Origin: CAZNHL01 sp964572965
GTDB taxonomy: Bacteria > Bacteroidota > Bacteroidia > Cytophagales > UBA9547
DNA: 47,140 nucleotides
Assembly: GCA_964572965.1 (NCBI GenBank)
Contig: CAZNHL010000031.1
Span: 1 to 47,140 of the forward strand
Reading direction: 5' to 3'
Shown: positions 15,004-23,302 of the stretch, in pieces
Layout of the letters: every line of letters begins with the position of its first letter
Numbering within the stretch: position 1 is the stretch's first letter
Made by a program: the position numbers and the translations under genes
The notes under the pieces: generated by a model
Seen by the model: the letters and a program-made list of their open reading frames with translations, nothing else
The model's database searches: none
Told to the model about the DNA's origin: nothing

Positions 15004-16920
15004 TTAACTATTTTTCGTTTTAATATTCAGGTTCAGATTAATTCCCAGCCTGAAATTTCTTCCCGGCATAGGCCTGTTCTCCATGGCTTCGTAGCTCTCA
15101 TTGAAAATATTGTTCACATGGAAAAATATCAGTGCATCCAGTTTCGCTACTTTTAATGCGTAGCTTGTCTGAATGTTGTGAAGTAAATAAGGATCAAGTA
15201 TTTCTGTATTGTCTGATGAGGTAAACCGGTATCCTGTATAAGTCAGGCTATAGTTCAGGTTCAGCTTTTTATAACCGATACCCAGATTGTTCTGCGAACT
15301 GTACATCGGTACATAGACCAGCTGCATACCGATAGAATTGTCATTATAAGTATTGCTTGCTTCTGTTGTAGACAGTGTATAATTGACTGAGGTAGCAAGG
15401 GAAATATTCCAGCTGCTTTGTTTATAACTTAGTTTCAGGCTGGTTTCTGTGCCACGGGCCCATACTTCACGCAGGTTAACAGGTGTCCATAAGCTGCCCT
15501 GTGGCTGCCACTGGATCCAGTTTTCAATACGGCTGTTATAAAAAGTAAAGCCTAATAGGTAATTAAACGCTTTCTCACTTTTGTTTTTAACCTTTGTTCC
15601 AACTTCCTGTGTCCAGCCCTGTTCAGCCTTAAGGTTTGGGTTACCTCCCGGGTTCCAGTACAAATCATTAAAAGTAGGCAGGCGGAAGTGCCTTGAAGCA
15701 TTTCCATAAAAACTCAGCCATTTGAAAGTCTGCCATTCAAGGCCAAGTCCCGGGCAAACAGGCTGAAACTGACCATCAACAACATCACTTCTAAGTGTCG
15801 CAGCCATGTTAACAGTTCTGGATCTGTTATTCAATTTATAAATCAATGAAGCGGCATTTCTGTTCTGGCCAGGAATACCTTCATAATTTGTTGATTGTGC
15901 AAAGAAATAGTAATCGTTGATTTTGAGTTGTAATGCCTGATTCTCGGTAAAACGGTGGCTTACTTCTATTTCGGCAATCAGGTTGTTTGTCTGATGGTTG
16001 CCATAAATTCCACTCAGAGTGTCTTTATACTTTTCTTTGTCAATCAGATAAGCCAGTTTGCCCGTTAAAGTTGTTTTAAGCCATGATTTTGACCAGTCGC
16101 CCATCAGTCTCAGGTTATTGTCTTTCAGGTTTGAAGTGGATGTTTTTGCTGCAGTATTGGCCGGAAGGTTCTTGTCTGCATCCTGATACCAGATTCTGAA
16201 ACCTAGTGTGTGCTGATTTTTTAATTTAAAATAGCTTTCGGCCAGAATACCCTTTAAACTATAATCGGCATTGGCCATTTTCTGCTCTCCAGCCTGACTT
16301 TTGCTTTTATAACTAAAGTCGTTCTGCGACGATTGGTTAAAAGCATTGACAGAGAATGCTGCCTTTTTGTTGCTGTAAGACGCTTTTATACTTTCCTGAT
16401 AAGTACCGAAGCTGGCCGCTGTGCCCGATAAGCCTATGTTAGTGCCTTTATTAAACTCCGGGCTATTGTTGAGCTGAATAGTTCCGCCCACAGCACCGCT
16501 GCCATAATAAGTTGAGCTACTGCCGAATTGTAAGTTTACGCGGTTTGCAAAGCCAACAGGCAATAGAGAGAAATCTGTTTGCCCAAGCATCTGGCTTTGA
16601 ATATTCAAACCATTCCAGAAAATACCCGTTTGGCTGGCACTGGTACCTCTGAAAGAAACAGTGGCAATACCGCCCGGCGAATACGCTTTTACGTATACAG
16701 GAGTGTTTTGAGAAAGAAGATCTCCGAGGTTATAGCTTCTGAAACTCAATAAATTTGTTGAATCAACTAAAACCTCTGATTTATAGCCCGTAAGTTGTTT
16801 GTCCAGCTTTTGGTCCCTGATTTCAACATCTGGCAATACCAATACACTGTCAGTCACCTGTTGCGCAAAAAGCACACCGGGAACTAAAAGAAACAATAAT
16901 ATTTGACGGATGATAAACAT
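15004..16920 (-). CDS. btuB: TonB-dependent cobalamin receptor
   Basis: A 638-residue outer-membrane receptor. A signal peptide (MFIIRQILLFLLVPGVLFAQ) is followed by a plug domain (about 30-150: NLGDLLSQNTPVYVKAYSPGGIATVSFRGTSASQTGIFWNGLNI, then FGSSSTYYGSGAVGGTIQL) and a 22-strand barrel ending in RNFRLGINLNLNIK. It imports vitamin B12 or other corrinoids across the outer membrane using TonB energy. The cobalamin riboswitch in its leader sets the substrate with high confidence. It has no CarboxypepD-like N-terminal extension, so it is BtuB-like rather than SusC-like. Two downstream genes encode BtuH-like and BtuG-like surface proteins. No btuFCD genes are in the window. Confidence 0.95.
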   Translation of the reverse strand: MFIIRQILLFLLVPGVLFAQQVTDSVLVLPDVEIRDQKLDKQLTGYKSEVLVDSTNLLSFRSYNLGDLLSQNTPVYVKAYSPGGIATVSFRGTSASQTGIFWNGLNIQSQMLGQTDFSLLPVGFANRVNLQFGSSSTYYGSGAVGGTIQLNNSPEFNKGTNIGLSGTAASFGTYQESIKASYSNKKAAFSVNAFNQSSQNDFSYKSKSQAGEQKMANADYSLKGILAESYFKLKNQHTLGFRIWYQDADKNLPANTAAKTSTSNLKDNNLRLMGDWSKSWLKTTLTGKLAYLIDKEKYKDTLSGIYGNHQTNNLIAEIEVSHRFTENQALQLKINDYYFFAQSTNYEGIPGQNRNAASLIYKLNNRSRTVNMAATLRSDVVDGQFQPVCPGLGLEWQTFKWLSFYGNASRHFRLPTFNDLYWNPGGNPNLKAEQGWTQEVGTKVKNKSEKAFNYLLGFTFYNSRIENWIQWQPQGSLWTPVNLREVWARGTETSLKLSYKQSSWNISLATSVNYTLSTTEASNTYNDNSIGMQLVYVPMYSSQNNLGIGYKKLNLNYSLTYTGYRFTSSDNTEILDPYLLHNIQTSYALKVAKLDALIFFHVNNIFNESYEAMENRPMPGRNFRLGINLNLNIKTKNS

Positions 16921-16921
16921 T

Positions 16922-17033
16922 CAGCTACGTTCGTGATGACACGTAGCTTTGGAAGGGCAGATATGCCACAAAGAGAAGATACCTTACGGCTATTGCAGTA
17001 AAATATTCCTGGCTTTTATTCCCGAAAGCTACG
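16922..17033 (-). promoter_or_regulatory. Riboswitch expression platform with competing helices
   Basis: In the btuB leader the segment CGTAGCTTT/AAAGCTACG occurs in a three-way arrangement. The strand at 16941-16950 can pair either with 16923-16930 (AGCTACGT with ACGTAGCT, a hairpin ending 2 nt before the btuB ATG) or with 17025-17033, just behind the B12 box. The pairings are mutually exclusive. This suggests translational control: ligand binding would free one partner and let the start-codon hairpin form. There is no T tract, so attenuation by termination is less likely. Confidence 0.7.
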
Positions 17034-17044
17034 AATGTCGCGTT

Positions 17045-17205
17045 GAATGAGGCAGGTCTCCTGACTTGTTTCTTTGTATCACCTTCCCGTTTTAACAGTG
17101 GCGTATTGATACAAAACTTAATGAAACTTACAGTTGCGGGTACAGCCGCTGATTTTAACAGCGTTCCCTTTTAATCCCGATTGTGTTATCGGGAACCTAA
17201 TTTGG
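17045..17205 (-). ncRNA. Cobalamin riboswitch
   Basis: Read on the minus strand the leader contains the canonical cobalamin aptamer elements in order: GGTTCCCGA, AAAAGGGAACGCTG, GGCTGTACCCGCAACTGTAAG, GCCACTG (plus 17096-17102) and the B12 box GTCAGGAGACCTGCC (plus 17051-17065). It lies between a good Bacteroidota promoter and btuB. It should lower btuB-btuH-btuG expression when adenosyl- or other cobalamin is plentiful. Confidence 0.95.
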
Positions 17206-17208
17206 TCA

Positions 17209-17239
17209 CAAAACTAAAGTCTTTGTTTAGCAATAGCAA
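17209..17239 (-). promoter_or_regulatory. Promoter of the cobalamin operon
   Basis: On the minus strand TTGC (17236-17239) and TAGTTTTG (17209-17216) are separated by exactly 19 bp. This matches the Bacteroidota -33/-7 pattern TTG-N19-TAnnTTTG. The riboswitch begins a few bases downstream. Confidence 0.8.
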
Positions 17240-17419
17240 GTAATTTAATTATTTGGTGTGGCCAGTCTCCCATAAGCACTCCTAAAACCTCGATCCGAAA
17301 AGGGGGAGCTGGTCGTTGGTTTGCCGGATTGGGTTCATCTGTAGGCGCGTATCGCATAAGCCAGGTTATAGACAGATATTAACATATATCTATAAGTTTC
17401 TGTGAGACAGCTGTCTAGT
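17240..17419. other. Intergenic stretch without recognisable features
   Basis: There is no gene, repeat or clear hairpin here. It has a locally higher GC segment (around 17270-17350) that I could not assign. Confidence 0.4.
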
Positions 17420-17513
17420 CTTCAGAACGGGAGTTTTAAATCCCAATCTGCGAAATTCTGCGTTATCTGTGGGGAAACACAATAAGGTTCATAGAAGCGG
17501 ATAGTCATTTATT
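17420..17513 (+). repeat. Partial copy B of the dispersed foldback repeat
   Basis: This is the right half of the family: AGAACGGGAGTTTTAAATCC, then AATCTGCGAAATTCTGCG, TTATCTGTGGGG, AAGGTTCATAGAAGCGGATAGTC and ATTTATT. It preserves the fullest right terminal repeat among the copies. The left half is not recognisable. Confidence 0.85.
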
Positions 17514-17633
17514 CAGATATACAGGGAGGGTAAAAGCAGTCTCATGAGTTTCAGTGCTTTCTGTGGTGAAATAATCAGAGGAAGAAATCACAAACATAGA
17601 TTATAGTAATCCTAAATTGTACAAAATTCTGCA

Positions 17634-17722
17634 AATGAAAAAAGGACAGATCATGGATCCGTCCTTTAGTTAATCGTTTGGTTAGTGGTTATTAAAATTG
17701 TCAGGAACAGAGTTCCTTTATT
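17634..17722 (-). ncRNA. Candidate small RNA of about 85-90 nt
   Basis: On the minus strand a TATATTTG promoter box (plus 17726-17733) is followed at once by a GGAAC-N3-GTTCC hairpin (17704-17716), a single-stranded A/C-rich linker, and a terminator hairpin (17641-17667; AAAGGAC and GATC arms pair on both sides of a short loop) ending in seven T (17634-17640). No protein frame fits between promoter and terminator, and no gene upstream on that strand needs this terminator. The -33 box is not evident. I do not know a family for it. Confidence 0.5.
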
Positions 17723-17900
17723 TGACAAATATATACTACAAGAATTAAATAGGTAACCGATAAGTCTAATTTTTTATTGAAATAGTTTTATAAATAGTGG
17801 CAGTTTAGCTTAAAAAGTTCATATTCATAATATTAGCTTTTTTGTAATCCAAACTAAAAAAAGCTATTTACGTTTCATGGAATAACCTTTTACCAGCTTT

Positions 17901-19391
17901 ATGATGATTTTTTTCTTGAATGACTCAATTTATGGTTGTTTATGTGAGCGAAAGCGTACTTTTTTATGCTTGGTTTTATCCCTGATTTTAACTCATGTTC
18001 ATGCACAAACCCTCACGCTAAAAGACTGTTTTGAAATCGCTCATTCCGGAAATATAGGAATCAGACAGGCCAATACTTCATTAAAAGCAAGAGAGCTGAA
18101 TAGTAAAGCTGAAAGAGAAAATTATTTGCCTAAAATAGATTTCCTTGGTAGTTATAGCTATTTAAGTAACCCTCTGGAAATTAATTTGCAGACAGTAAAA
18201 GCCGGAATTGTAGAGGGCTCCGCACAGCAGGGTGTACAATCAGCCAATGAAACCTACAAGGAGATTACCGGTAATGATTTATCGCAGCAGGCTCAGCAGA
18301 ATATTTACAATACCAATTACAGAATACTTGATAAAGCCTATCCGAATTACAATCCTGCTTTAAGCAAGCAGCAATATTTTATCGCAAACCTTGGATTCAG
18401 ACAACCCTTGTTTTTGGGGGGTAAGCTAAGTGCAGCCCGCAAAATTGCTAAAGGAGAATATGAGTCAGGTAAAGCCAATGCCGATTTTATTCAAAAAGAA
18501 ACAGATTTCGCAGTAGCTCTTCAGTATATCAGAATCTTATATTTGAATTCATTGAAAAAACACCAGCAGGTTGTTATAGACTCACTAAGCCATGTAGATA
18601 GAATGGCTGAATCTTTTGTGAAAAATAACATGATCCCGCCATATCAGCGTAACTGGGTTAAAGTAGCACTTGTACAGGCTAAAAACAGGAGTAACAGCAT
18701 TGAGCTGGACAAAGAAAATGCCTTGATTGAAATGAAAAGGCTGCTAGGTGTCAGTCCTGATACAACCTTATCTTTCGCCGATACCCTTCATTACAAGGTG
18801 TTTATTACTTCTTCGTCTGAGTCTGACGATTTCTGGAAAGAAAACCCCACATACAAACTGGTTTCTTCTAAAAACTACATTGCCAAAAGTACAATACAGG
18901 CAAGTAGATCTACACTTTTACCCAATCTCTTCGGCATAGGGAATTATAACCTCTACCAAAAAGACTTACCGCTTACCATGCCACCCTGGATGCTGGGTGT
19001 AGAAATGCAATGGACTATTTTCAGCGGTACTCAGAATTTTAAGCGGATAAGTGCCAGCAAGCAATTACTTGAAGAATCTAAACTGGCTACAGAAAACACA
19101 AAGCAAATGCTGGAATCACAAAACAAGGTGCTAAGTAATAAGTTGGTTTCGCTCGACAGTCAGATTAAGTCGCTTGACAGTGCGCGTACTGAGTCTTATG
19201 AAACTACCCGTATGGTTTCTGAAAGAATGAAAAATAATCTGTCCTCAGTAAAAGATGTAAATGAAGTTTTACTGATGCAGGAAGAGATAGAAAAAGCCTA
19301 TTTCACGGCTGTGGCATCTTATTACCTGGTGCTGGCAGAATATTATAATATACAGGGAACTCCACAGAAAATTACCGACCACATTCAGTAA
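17901..19391 (+). CDS. TolC-family outer-membrane efflux protein
   Basis: A 496-residue trimeric outer-membrane channel subunit. It has a signal region (TFLCLVLSLILTHVHAQ) and two repeated halves of long coiled-coil helices (LTLKDCFEIAHSGNIGIRQANTSLKARELNSKAE at the first, the WTIFSGTQNFKRISASKQLLEESK region at the second). The first ATG leaves a rather long pre-signal region; a second ATG follows directly, and a TTG at codon 6 is possible. It is followed after 11 bp by an HlyD-type adaptor and two ABC-2 permeases, forming one export operon. An insert at residues 85-130 (QQGVQSANETYKEITGNDLSQQAQQNIYN) is Gln/Asn-rich. Confidence 0.92.
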   Translation: MMIFFLNDSIYGCLCERKRTFLCLVLSLILTHVHAQTLTLKDCFEIAHSGNIGIRQANTSLKARELNSKAERENYLPKIDFLGSYSYLSNPLEINLQTVKAGIVEGSAQQGVQSANETYKEITGNDLSQQAQQNIYNTNYRILDKAYPNYNPALSKQQYFIANLGFRQPLFLGGKLSAARKIAKGEYESGKANADFIQKETDFAVALQYIRILYLNSLKKHQQVVIDSLSHVDRMAESFVKNNMIPPYQRNWVKVALVQAKNRSNSIELDKENALIEMKRLLGVSPDTTLSFADTLHYKVFITSSSESDDFWKENPTYKLVSSKNYIAKSTIQASRSTLLPNLFGIGNYNLYQKDLPLTMPPWMLGVEMQWTIFSGTQNFKRISASKQLLEESKLATENTKQMLESQNKVLSNKLVSLDSQIKSLDSARTESYETTRMVSERMKNNLSSVKDVNEVLLMQEEIEKAYFTAVASYYLVLAEYYNIQGTPQKITDHIQ

Positions 19392-19402
19392 ACAGGATTG
19401 AT

Positions 19403-20392
19403 ATGAAAGAATTTGCTAAAAAATACTGGGCTTTATTTATCCCGTTGGGAGTCCTGATCACTGCTTTGATTTTTCTTCTGAAATCGAATAAATCGGAAGC
19501 GGAAAGTGTAATTGGAATGGTTGAAGCTAGTTATACCGATGTAGCTGCAGAACTGCCTGGCCGTCTCGATAGTTTGCTGGTAGAAGTAGGAGATACTGTT
19601 AAGAAAGGACAGCTGATTGCGGTACTTGGTTCCACTAAAATAGGTGCTGTAAACCAACAGGCACAGGCCGCCATAGATGCTGCAAAAAGTCAGTTAGCTC
19701 TTTTACAAAAAGGTACGAGACCCGAATTGATTAAGTCGGCGGACAACCTTTATAAAATGGCACAAGACCAATATAAACTGGCTGAGACTACCTACCAGCG
19801 CATGGAAAATCTCTACAAAGATCAGGCTGTGTCGGGGCAGGAAAGAGATATGATGTTGTTCAAGTTTGAGGCTTCAAAGAAAGAGCTGGACAATGCGAAA
19901 CTTAACCTCGAAATGTTGAAAAAGGGCTCACAACCCGAAGCAATTCAGTCAGCACAAGCCATTGTAAAACAGGCAGAAAGTGGCTATGCTTTAACGCAGT
20001 CATTGACTGGAAGTACTTTTATCCATGCACCTGCCGATGGTATTATTTCAACCAAGGTTATTAATGAAGGCGAAGTAGTTGCTATGGGTTATCCTATGAT
20101 CACTATTCAGAAAATGAATTCCTGTTTTGTAAGGTTCAATATCCGGCAGGATAAGATCAATAAACTGCCTGTAGGTACTCAGGTTAAATTAAATGTGGCA
20201 GGAGTAGAACCTGAAAATTTTGAAGCAAAAGTGAGCAATGTATCACCAGCATTGGAATACGCTAACTGGGTGCCAACCAAAGAACGCGGACAATATGAGC
20301 TGCGCACTTTCACCATAGAATGTAAACCATTGAACCTGCCTTCTCTGAAAGGTTTACGTCCGGGTATGACAGCCACACTTACGCTTCCATGA
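19403..20392 (+). CDS. HlyD/MFP-family periplasmic adaptor
   Basis: A 329-residue adaptor joining the inner-membrane permeases to the TolC-like channel. It has one N-terminal membrane segment (residues 9-25), a split lipoyl domain (LPGRLDSLLVEVGDTVKKGQLIAVLG and TFIHAPADGIISTKVINEGEVVAMG), and between them a coiled-coil hairpin of about 110 residues with an internal near-repeat (LLQKGTRPELIKSADNLYKMAQ and MLKKGSQPEAIQSAQAIVKQAE). The 3' end overlaps the permease gene in an ATGA junction. The lipoyl-coil layout fits the YhiI/YbhG-like exporters that pair with ABC-2 permeases. Confidence 0.92.
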   Translation: MKEFAKKYWALFIPLGVLITALIFLLKSNKSEAESVIGMVEASYTDVAAELPGRLDSLLVEVGDTVKKGQLIAVLGSTKIGAVNQQAQAAIDAAKSQLALLQKGTRPELIKSADNLYKMAQDQYKLAETTYQRMENLYKDQAVSGQERDMMLFKFEASKKELDNAKLNLEMLKKGSQPEAIQSAQAIVKQAESGYALTQSLTGSTFIHAPADGIISTKVINEGEVVAMGYPMITIQKMNSCFVRFNIRQDKINKLPVGTQVKLNVAGVEPENFEAKVSNVSPALEYANWVPTKERGQYELRTFTIECKPLNLPSLKGLRPGMTATLTLP

Positions 20393-21552
20393 GTAGTATT
20401 TTCCAAATAGCCATGCGCGAATGGAAGCGCATTCTTACTATTCCGGCACATTACATTGTACTGCTGATTATTCCGCCTGTACTTTTCTGTGTGTACGCTT
20501 ATATCTATCGTGACAAACAAGCCGATAACCTTCCGATTGCGATCTGGGATGAAGATAATAGTAGTACCTCAAGACTTTTTACCTATATGCTTGAACAAAG
20601 CAATGCTATCCGTATTACGGCAAGTGTTGATAATACAGCAGAAATACGAAAGTTGATTATGCAGGGAAAGGTACTTGGCGCAGTGCATTTTCCTTTAAAT
20701 ATGGAAGCTGATATCAAAAGCCGGCATCCGGTGAAAGTAACGCTTTATACCAATGCTGCTGCACTTGTTCCCGCCAAACTGATTTACAAAGACGCCGCCC
20801 AGGTGATTATTACTGCCGGAGCGGGTGTAACATTGCAAAAACTGGTAAAACAAGGCATGAAAGCTGAAAAAGCGATGGCTATTGTGATGCCCGTCAGCCT
20901 TACTACTTATACTTTATACAATCCGACCTATAACTATCAGGAATACCTTGTGCCTGGTTTGCTCACGGTAGCTGTTCAGATGATTATCATTATTGTTGCT
21001 GTTCTGTTGCTTAACTACGAATTAAAAACAGAGACTATCCATGAGCTTAAGCAACTGGCCAAAGGCTCGGCTTCCAATGTTATTTTAGGGAAAACACTGG
21101 CGCATCTGAGTGTTGCCTGGCTTAATCTGATCCTGATTGCGGGTATTATATTTCCGGCTTTTCAAATGGGGCATACCGATGGTTTATTAAACCTGTTCGT
21201 AGTTTATACTTTACTGGCACTGGCCTGTATCGGAATCGGGCTTATGATTTCTGCCATTTTCAAAGACGTAATGCTGGCTTCGGATATCGCTTTGTTTTAC
21301 ACTTCTCCGGCTTTCGTTTTCAGCGGTTATACATTTCCGCGCTGGGCCATGCCCTGGTACGACCAGTATTATGCCATGATTATGCCTTATTCATCCTTTC
21401 TTGATGCTTTTGTGAAGGTTTACAATATGCAATTGCCGCTTATTTATGCTTTACCTGAATGCGGTAAAATGATGCTCTTTATTGCCGTTACTTTCTTTGT
21501 GGCCATAGTATTGTTTCAATACCAGTTAAACCGTCTGAAACCTGTTGAGTAA
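20389..21552 (+). CDS. ABC-2 type permease, first of two
   Basis: A 387-residue inner-membrane permease of the ABC2_membrane_3 type (YbhS/YbhR-like). One N-terminal helix (IVLLIIPPVLFCVYAYIY) is followed by a periplasmic domain of about 150 residues and five helices in the C-terminal half (LVPGLLTVAVQMIIIIVAVLLL onward). The motif YNPTYNYQEYLVPGLL before the second helix is conserved in this group. No ATP-binding domain is fused to it and none is encoded in the operon. The start overlaps the adaptor gene by 4 bp. Confidence 0.9.
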   Translation: MSSIFQIAMREWKRILTIPAHYIVLLIIPPVLFCVYAYIYRDKQADNLPIAIWDEDNSSTSRLFTYMLEQSNAIRITASVDNTAEIRKLIMQGKVLGAVHFPLNMEADIKSRHPVKVTLYTNAAALVPAKLIYKDAAQVIITAGAGVTLQKLVKQGMKAEKAMAIVMPVSLTTYTLYNPTYNYQEYLVPGLLTVAVQMIIIIVAVLLLNYELKTETIHELKQLAKGSASNVILGKTLAHLSVAWLNLILIAGIIFPAFQMGHTDGLLNLFVVYTLLALACIGIGLMISAIFKDVMLASDIALFYTSPAFVFSGYTFPRWAMPWYDQYYAMIMPYSSFLDAFVKVYNMQLPLIYALPECGKMMLFIAVTFFVAIVLFQYQLNRLKPVE

Positions 21553-22714
21553 CCTAAAGGCCATATTGAAACTGTTCCTGCGTGAAGCGGCATTGGTTGC
21601 AAAAGACCATAGTTTGCTGCTCACGCTATTACTTGCACCATTGTTTTATGCTTTCTTTTATGGCAGTATTTACACGAATAAAGAGGAAGAAGAACTCAAA
21701 CTGGCCGTTATTGATGCCGATCATAGTCACCTCTCAAAGACAATTGTTGAGCAGATAAATGCATTGCAGATTACAACTGTTTTTCCTGTGGCAGATATCA
21801 CACAGGCACAGCAAGAAATGTACAAAGGCAATTGCAGCGGATATCTGTATATCGCCAAGGGACTTGAAAAAGATGTACTCGGTTTGCGGCAGGCACATGT
21901 AGTATTAGCGGTGAATGCCGGTCGTTTTTTGCCTTCAAGTGATATATTGGCTGCTGTAACACAGGTTTGCCTTACAGTAAGTGCAGGAGTGAGGCTCAAA
22001 TATTTTGAACTGAATGGGTTAACAGAGCAGCAGGCAATGCAGGAAACAATGCCTGTTGGTTTGGATTATCGACCTTTGTACAACGAGCGTGTGAGCTATG
22101 GCGCTTTCCTGTTGCCGGGTTTACTGGCGCTTATTCTTCAGCAGACTTTATTGATTGGGCTATGTGAAAGTGTGGCCCACGAACGGGAAAAGAATAAACT
22201 GAAGGAACTTCGCGAGTTATCCGGAAACAATATTTCAAACTTCCTTTATGGCAAGGGAGCATTTTATCTGCTGCTTTTTAGTTGCTATGCTTTCTTTTTC
22301 TATACCGTCAATTTTACTGTACTAGACTTACCTATCAGAGGTAATGGTTTCAGTTTGGGAATATTGACGCTGTTGTTTTTTGTAACACTGATCCCGATGG
22401 GGATATTTATTGGTTCTCTGTTTAAATCATCATTAGGAGCTATGCAGGTAATGGCTTTCAGTACTTATCCTGTGTTTCTAGTAACTGGTTATACCTGGCC
22501 GATAGAGCTTCTACCTTTGCCATTACAGTTGTTTTCTTATTGTTTGCCAACCACACCTTTTCTTGCTGCTTATACAGTGATTGTTCAGGAAGGTGGAGGG
22601 CTTGCTGATATATTACAATCCGTTGTGCATATTTGTGTTTTATGGCTTGTCTACATATGCCTGTGTTTTTTCAGAATAGGGAAATTGGCAAGCGTTGACA
22701 AACAGAAGTCTTAG
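21545..22714 (+). CDS. ABC-2 type permease, second of two
   Basis: A 389-residue paralogue of the preceding permease with the same plan: N-terminal helix (SLLLTLLLAPLFYAFFYGSIY), periplasmic domain, then five helices (LLPGLLALILQQTLLIGLCESVAHERE onward). YRPLYNERVSYGAFLLPGLL corresponds to the motif in its partner. The start is a TTG that overlaps the previous stop by 8 bp; no ATG is available at the right place. The two permeases probably form a heterodimer. The ATPase must be encoded elsewhere or the exporter is powered differently. Confidence 0.9.
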   Translation: MSNLKAILKLFLREAALVAKDHSLLLTLLLAPLFYAFFYGSIYTNKEEEELKLAVIDADHSHLSKTIVEQINALQITTVFPVADITQAQQEMYKGNCSGYLYIAKGLEKDVLGLRQAHVVLAVNAGRFLPSSDILAAVTQVCLTVSAGVRLKYFELNGLTEQQAMQETMPVGLDYRPLYNERVSYGAFLLPGLLALILQQTLLIGLCESVAHEREKNKLKELRELSGNNISNFLYGKGAFYLLLFSCYAFFFYTVNFTVLDLPIRGNGFSLGILTLLFFVTLIPMGIFIGSLFKSSLGAMQVMAFSTYPVFLVTGYTWPIELLPLPLQLFSYCLPTTPFLAAYTVIVQEGGGLADILQSVVHICVLWLVYICLCFFRIGKLASVDKQKS

Positions 22715-22798
22715 TAACCTCAATTCCTGATTTTTAAATACCAGAAGAGTAAAAACAATCTCTTAGTAGATAGAACTCCAACATTTAGAATTGAAGAT

Positions 22799-23224
22799 AT
22801 GAATAACGAAATCTATCCTTGCTTGTGGTTTGATGGTCAGGCTAAGGCTGCGGCAGAATTTTATTGCACTGTTTTTCCTGATTCAAAGATTATACAGTCC
22901 AGTCCAATGGTTGTTATGTTCGAATTGAACGGTAAAAAGTTTATGGGACTGAATGGCGGTCCTCATTTTCAGTTTAACGAAGCGGTATCATTTGTGATTC
23001 CCTGTGAAGATCAGGCAGAAATCGATTATTACTGGAATAAACTTACTGCTGACGGAGGCCAGGAAAGCCAGTGTGGATGGTTAAAAGATAAGTTCGGTTT
23101 GTCGTGGCAGGTAGTACCTGCAATCCTGGGCGACCTTGTCTCAGATCCGGTAAAAGGACAAAGGGTAGTGGCTGCTTTTATGAAAATGAAAAAGTTTGAT
23201 ATTGAAACGCTGAAAAATGCTTAA
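22799..23224 (+). CDS. VOC-superfamily protein, PhnB-like
   Basis: A 141-residue protein of the PhnB/3-demethylubiquinone-methyltransferase-like group in the VOC fold: IYPCLWFDGQAKAAAEFYCTVFPDSKI at the start, MFELNGKKFMGLNGGPHFQFNEAVSFVI in the middle, and WLKDKFGLSWQVVP near the end. The methyltransferase name attached to this family is misleading; no catalysis is assigned to it here. It stands alone and converges on the YdeI-like gene through a long hairpin. Confidence 0.88.
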   Translation: MNNEIYPCLWFDGQAKAAAEFYCTVFPDSKIIQSSPMVVMFELNGKKFMGLNGGPHFQFNEAVSFVIPCEDQAEIDYYWNKLTADGGQESQCGWLKDKFGLSWQVVPAILGDLVSDPVKGQRVVAAFMKMKKFDIETLKNA

Positions 23225-23239
23225 AATGTGAGTAAGAAG

Positions 23240-23290
23240 GTGCGGAGTGTTATAGTAAAGACATAGTTTCTTCACTATAACACCCCGCAC
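23240..23290. terminator. Long hairpin between convergent genes
   Basis: GTGCGGAGTGTTATAGT (23240-23256) pairs with ACTATAACACCCCGCAC (23274-23290): 16 of 17 positions match across a 17-nt loop. Its place between two convergent stop codons suggests a bidirectional terminator, although no T tract follows on either strand. Confidence 0.65.
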
Positions 23291-23302
23291 TTAAACACTT
23301 CA

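Noticed and set aside
16310..16345. GTCGT/ACGAC-like inverted repeat inside btuB resembling the XRE-S24 operator
   Set aside because: It lies within coding sequence, spacing and flanks differ from the operator, and no promoter is near.
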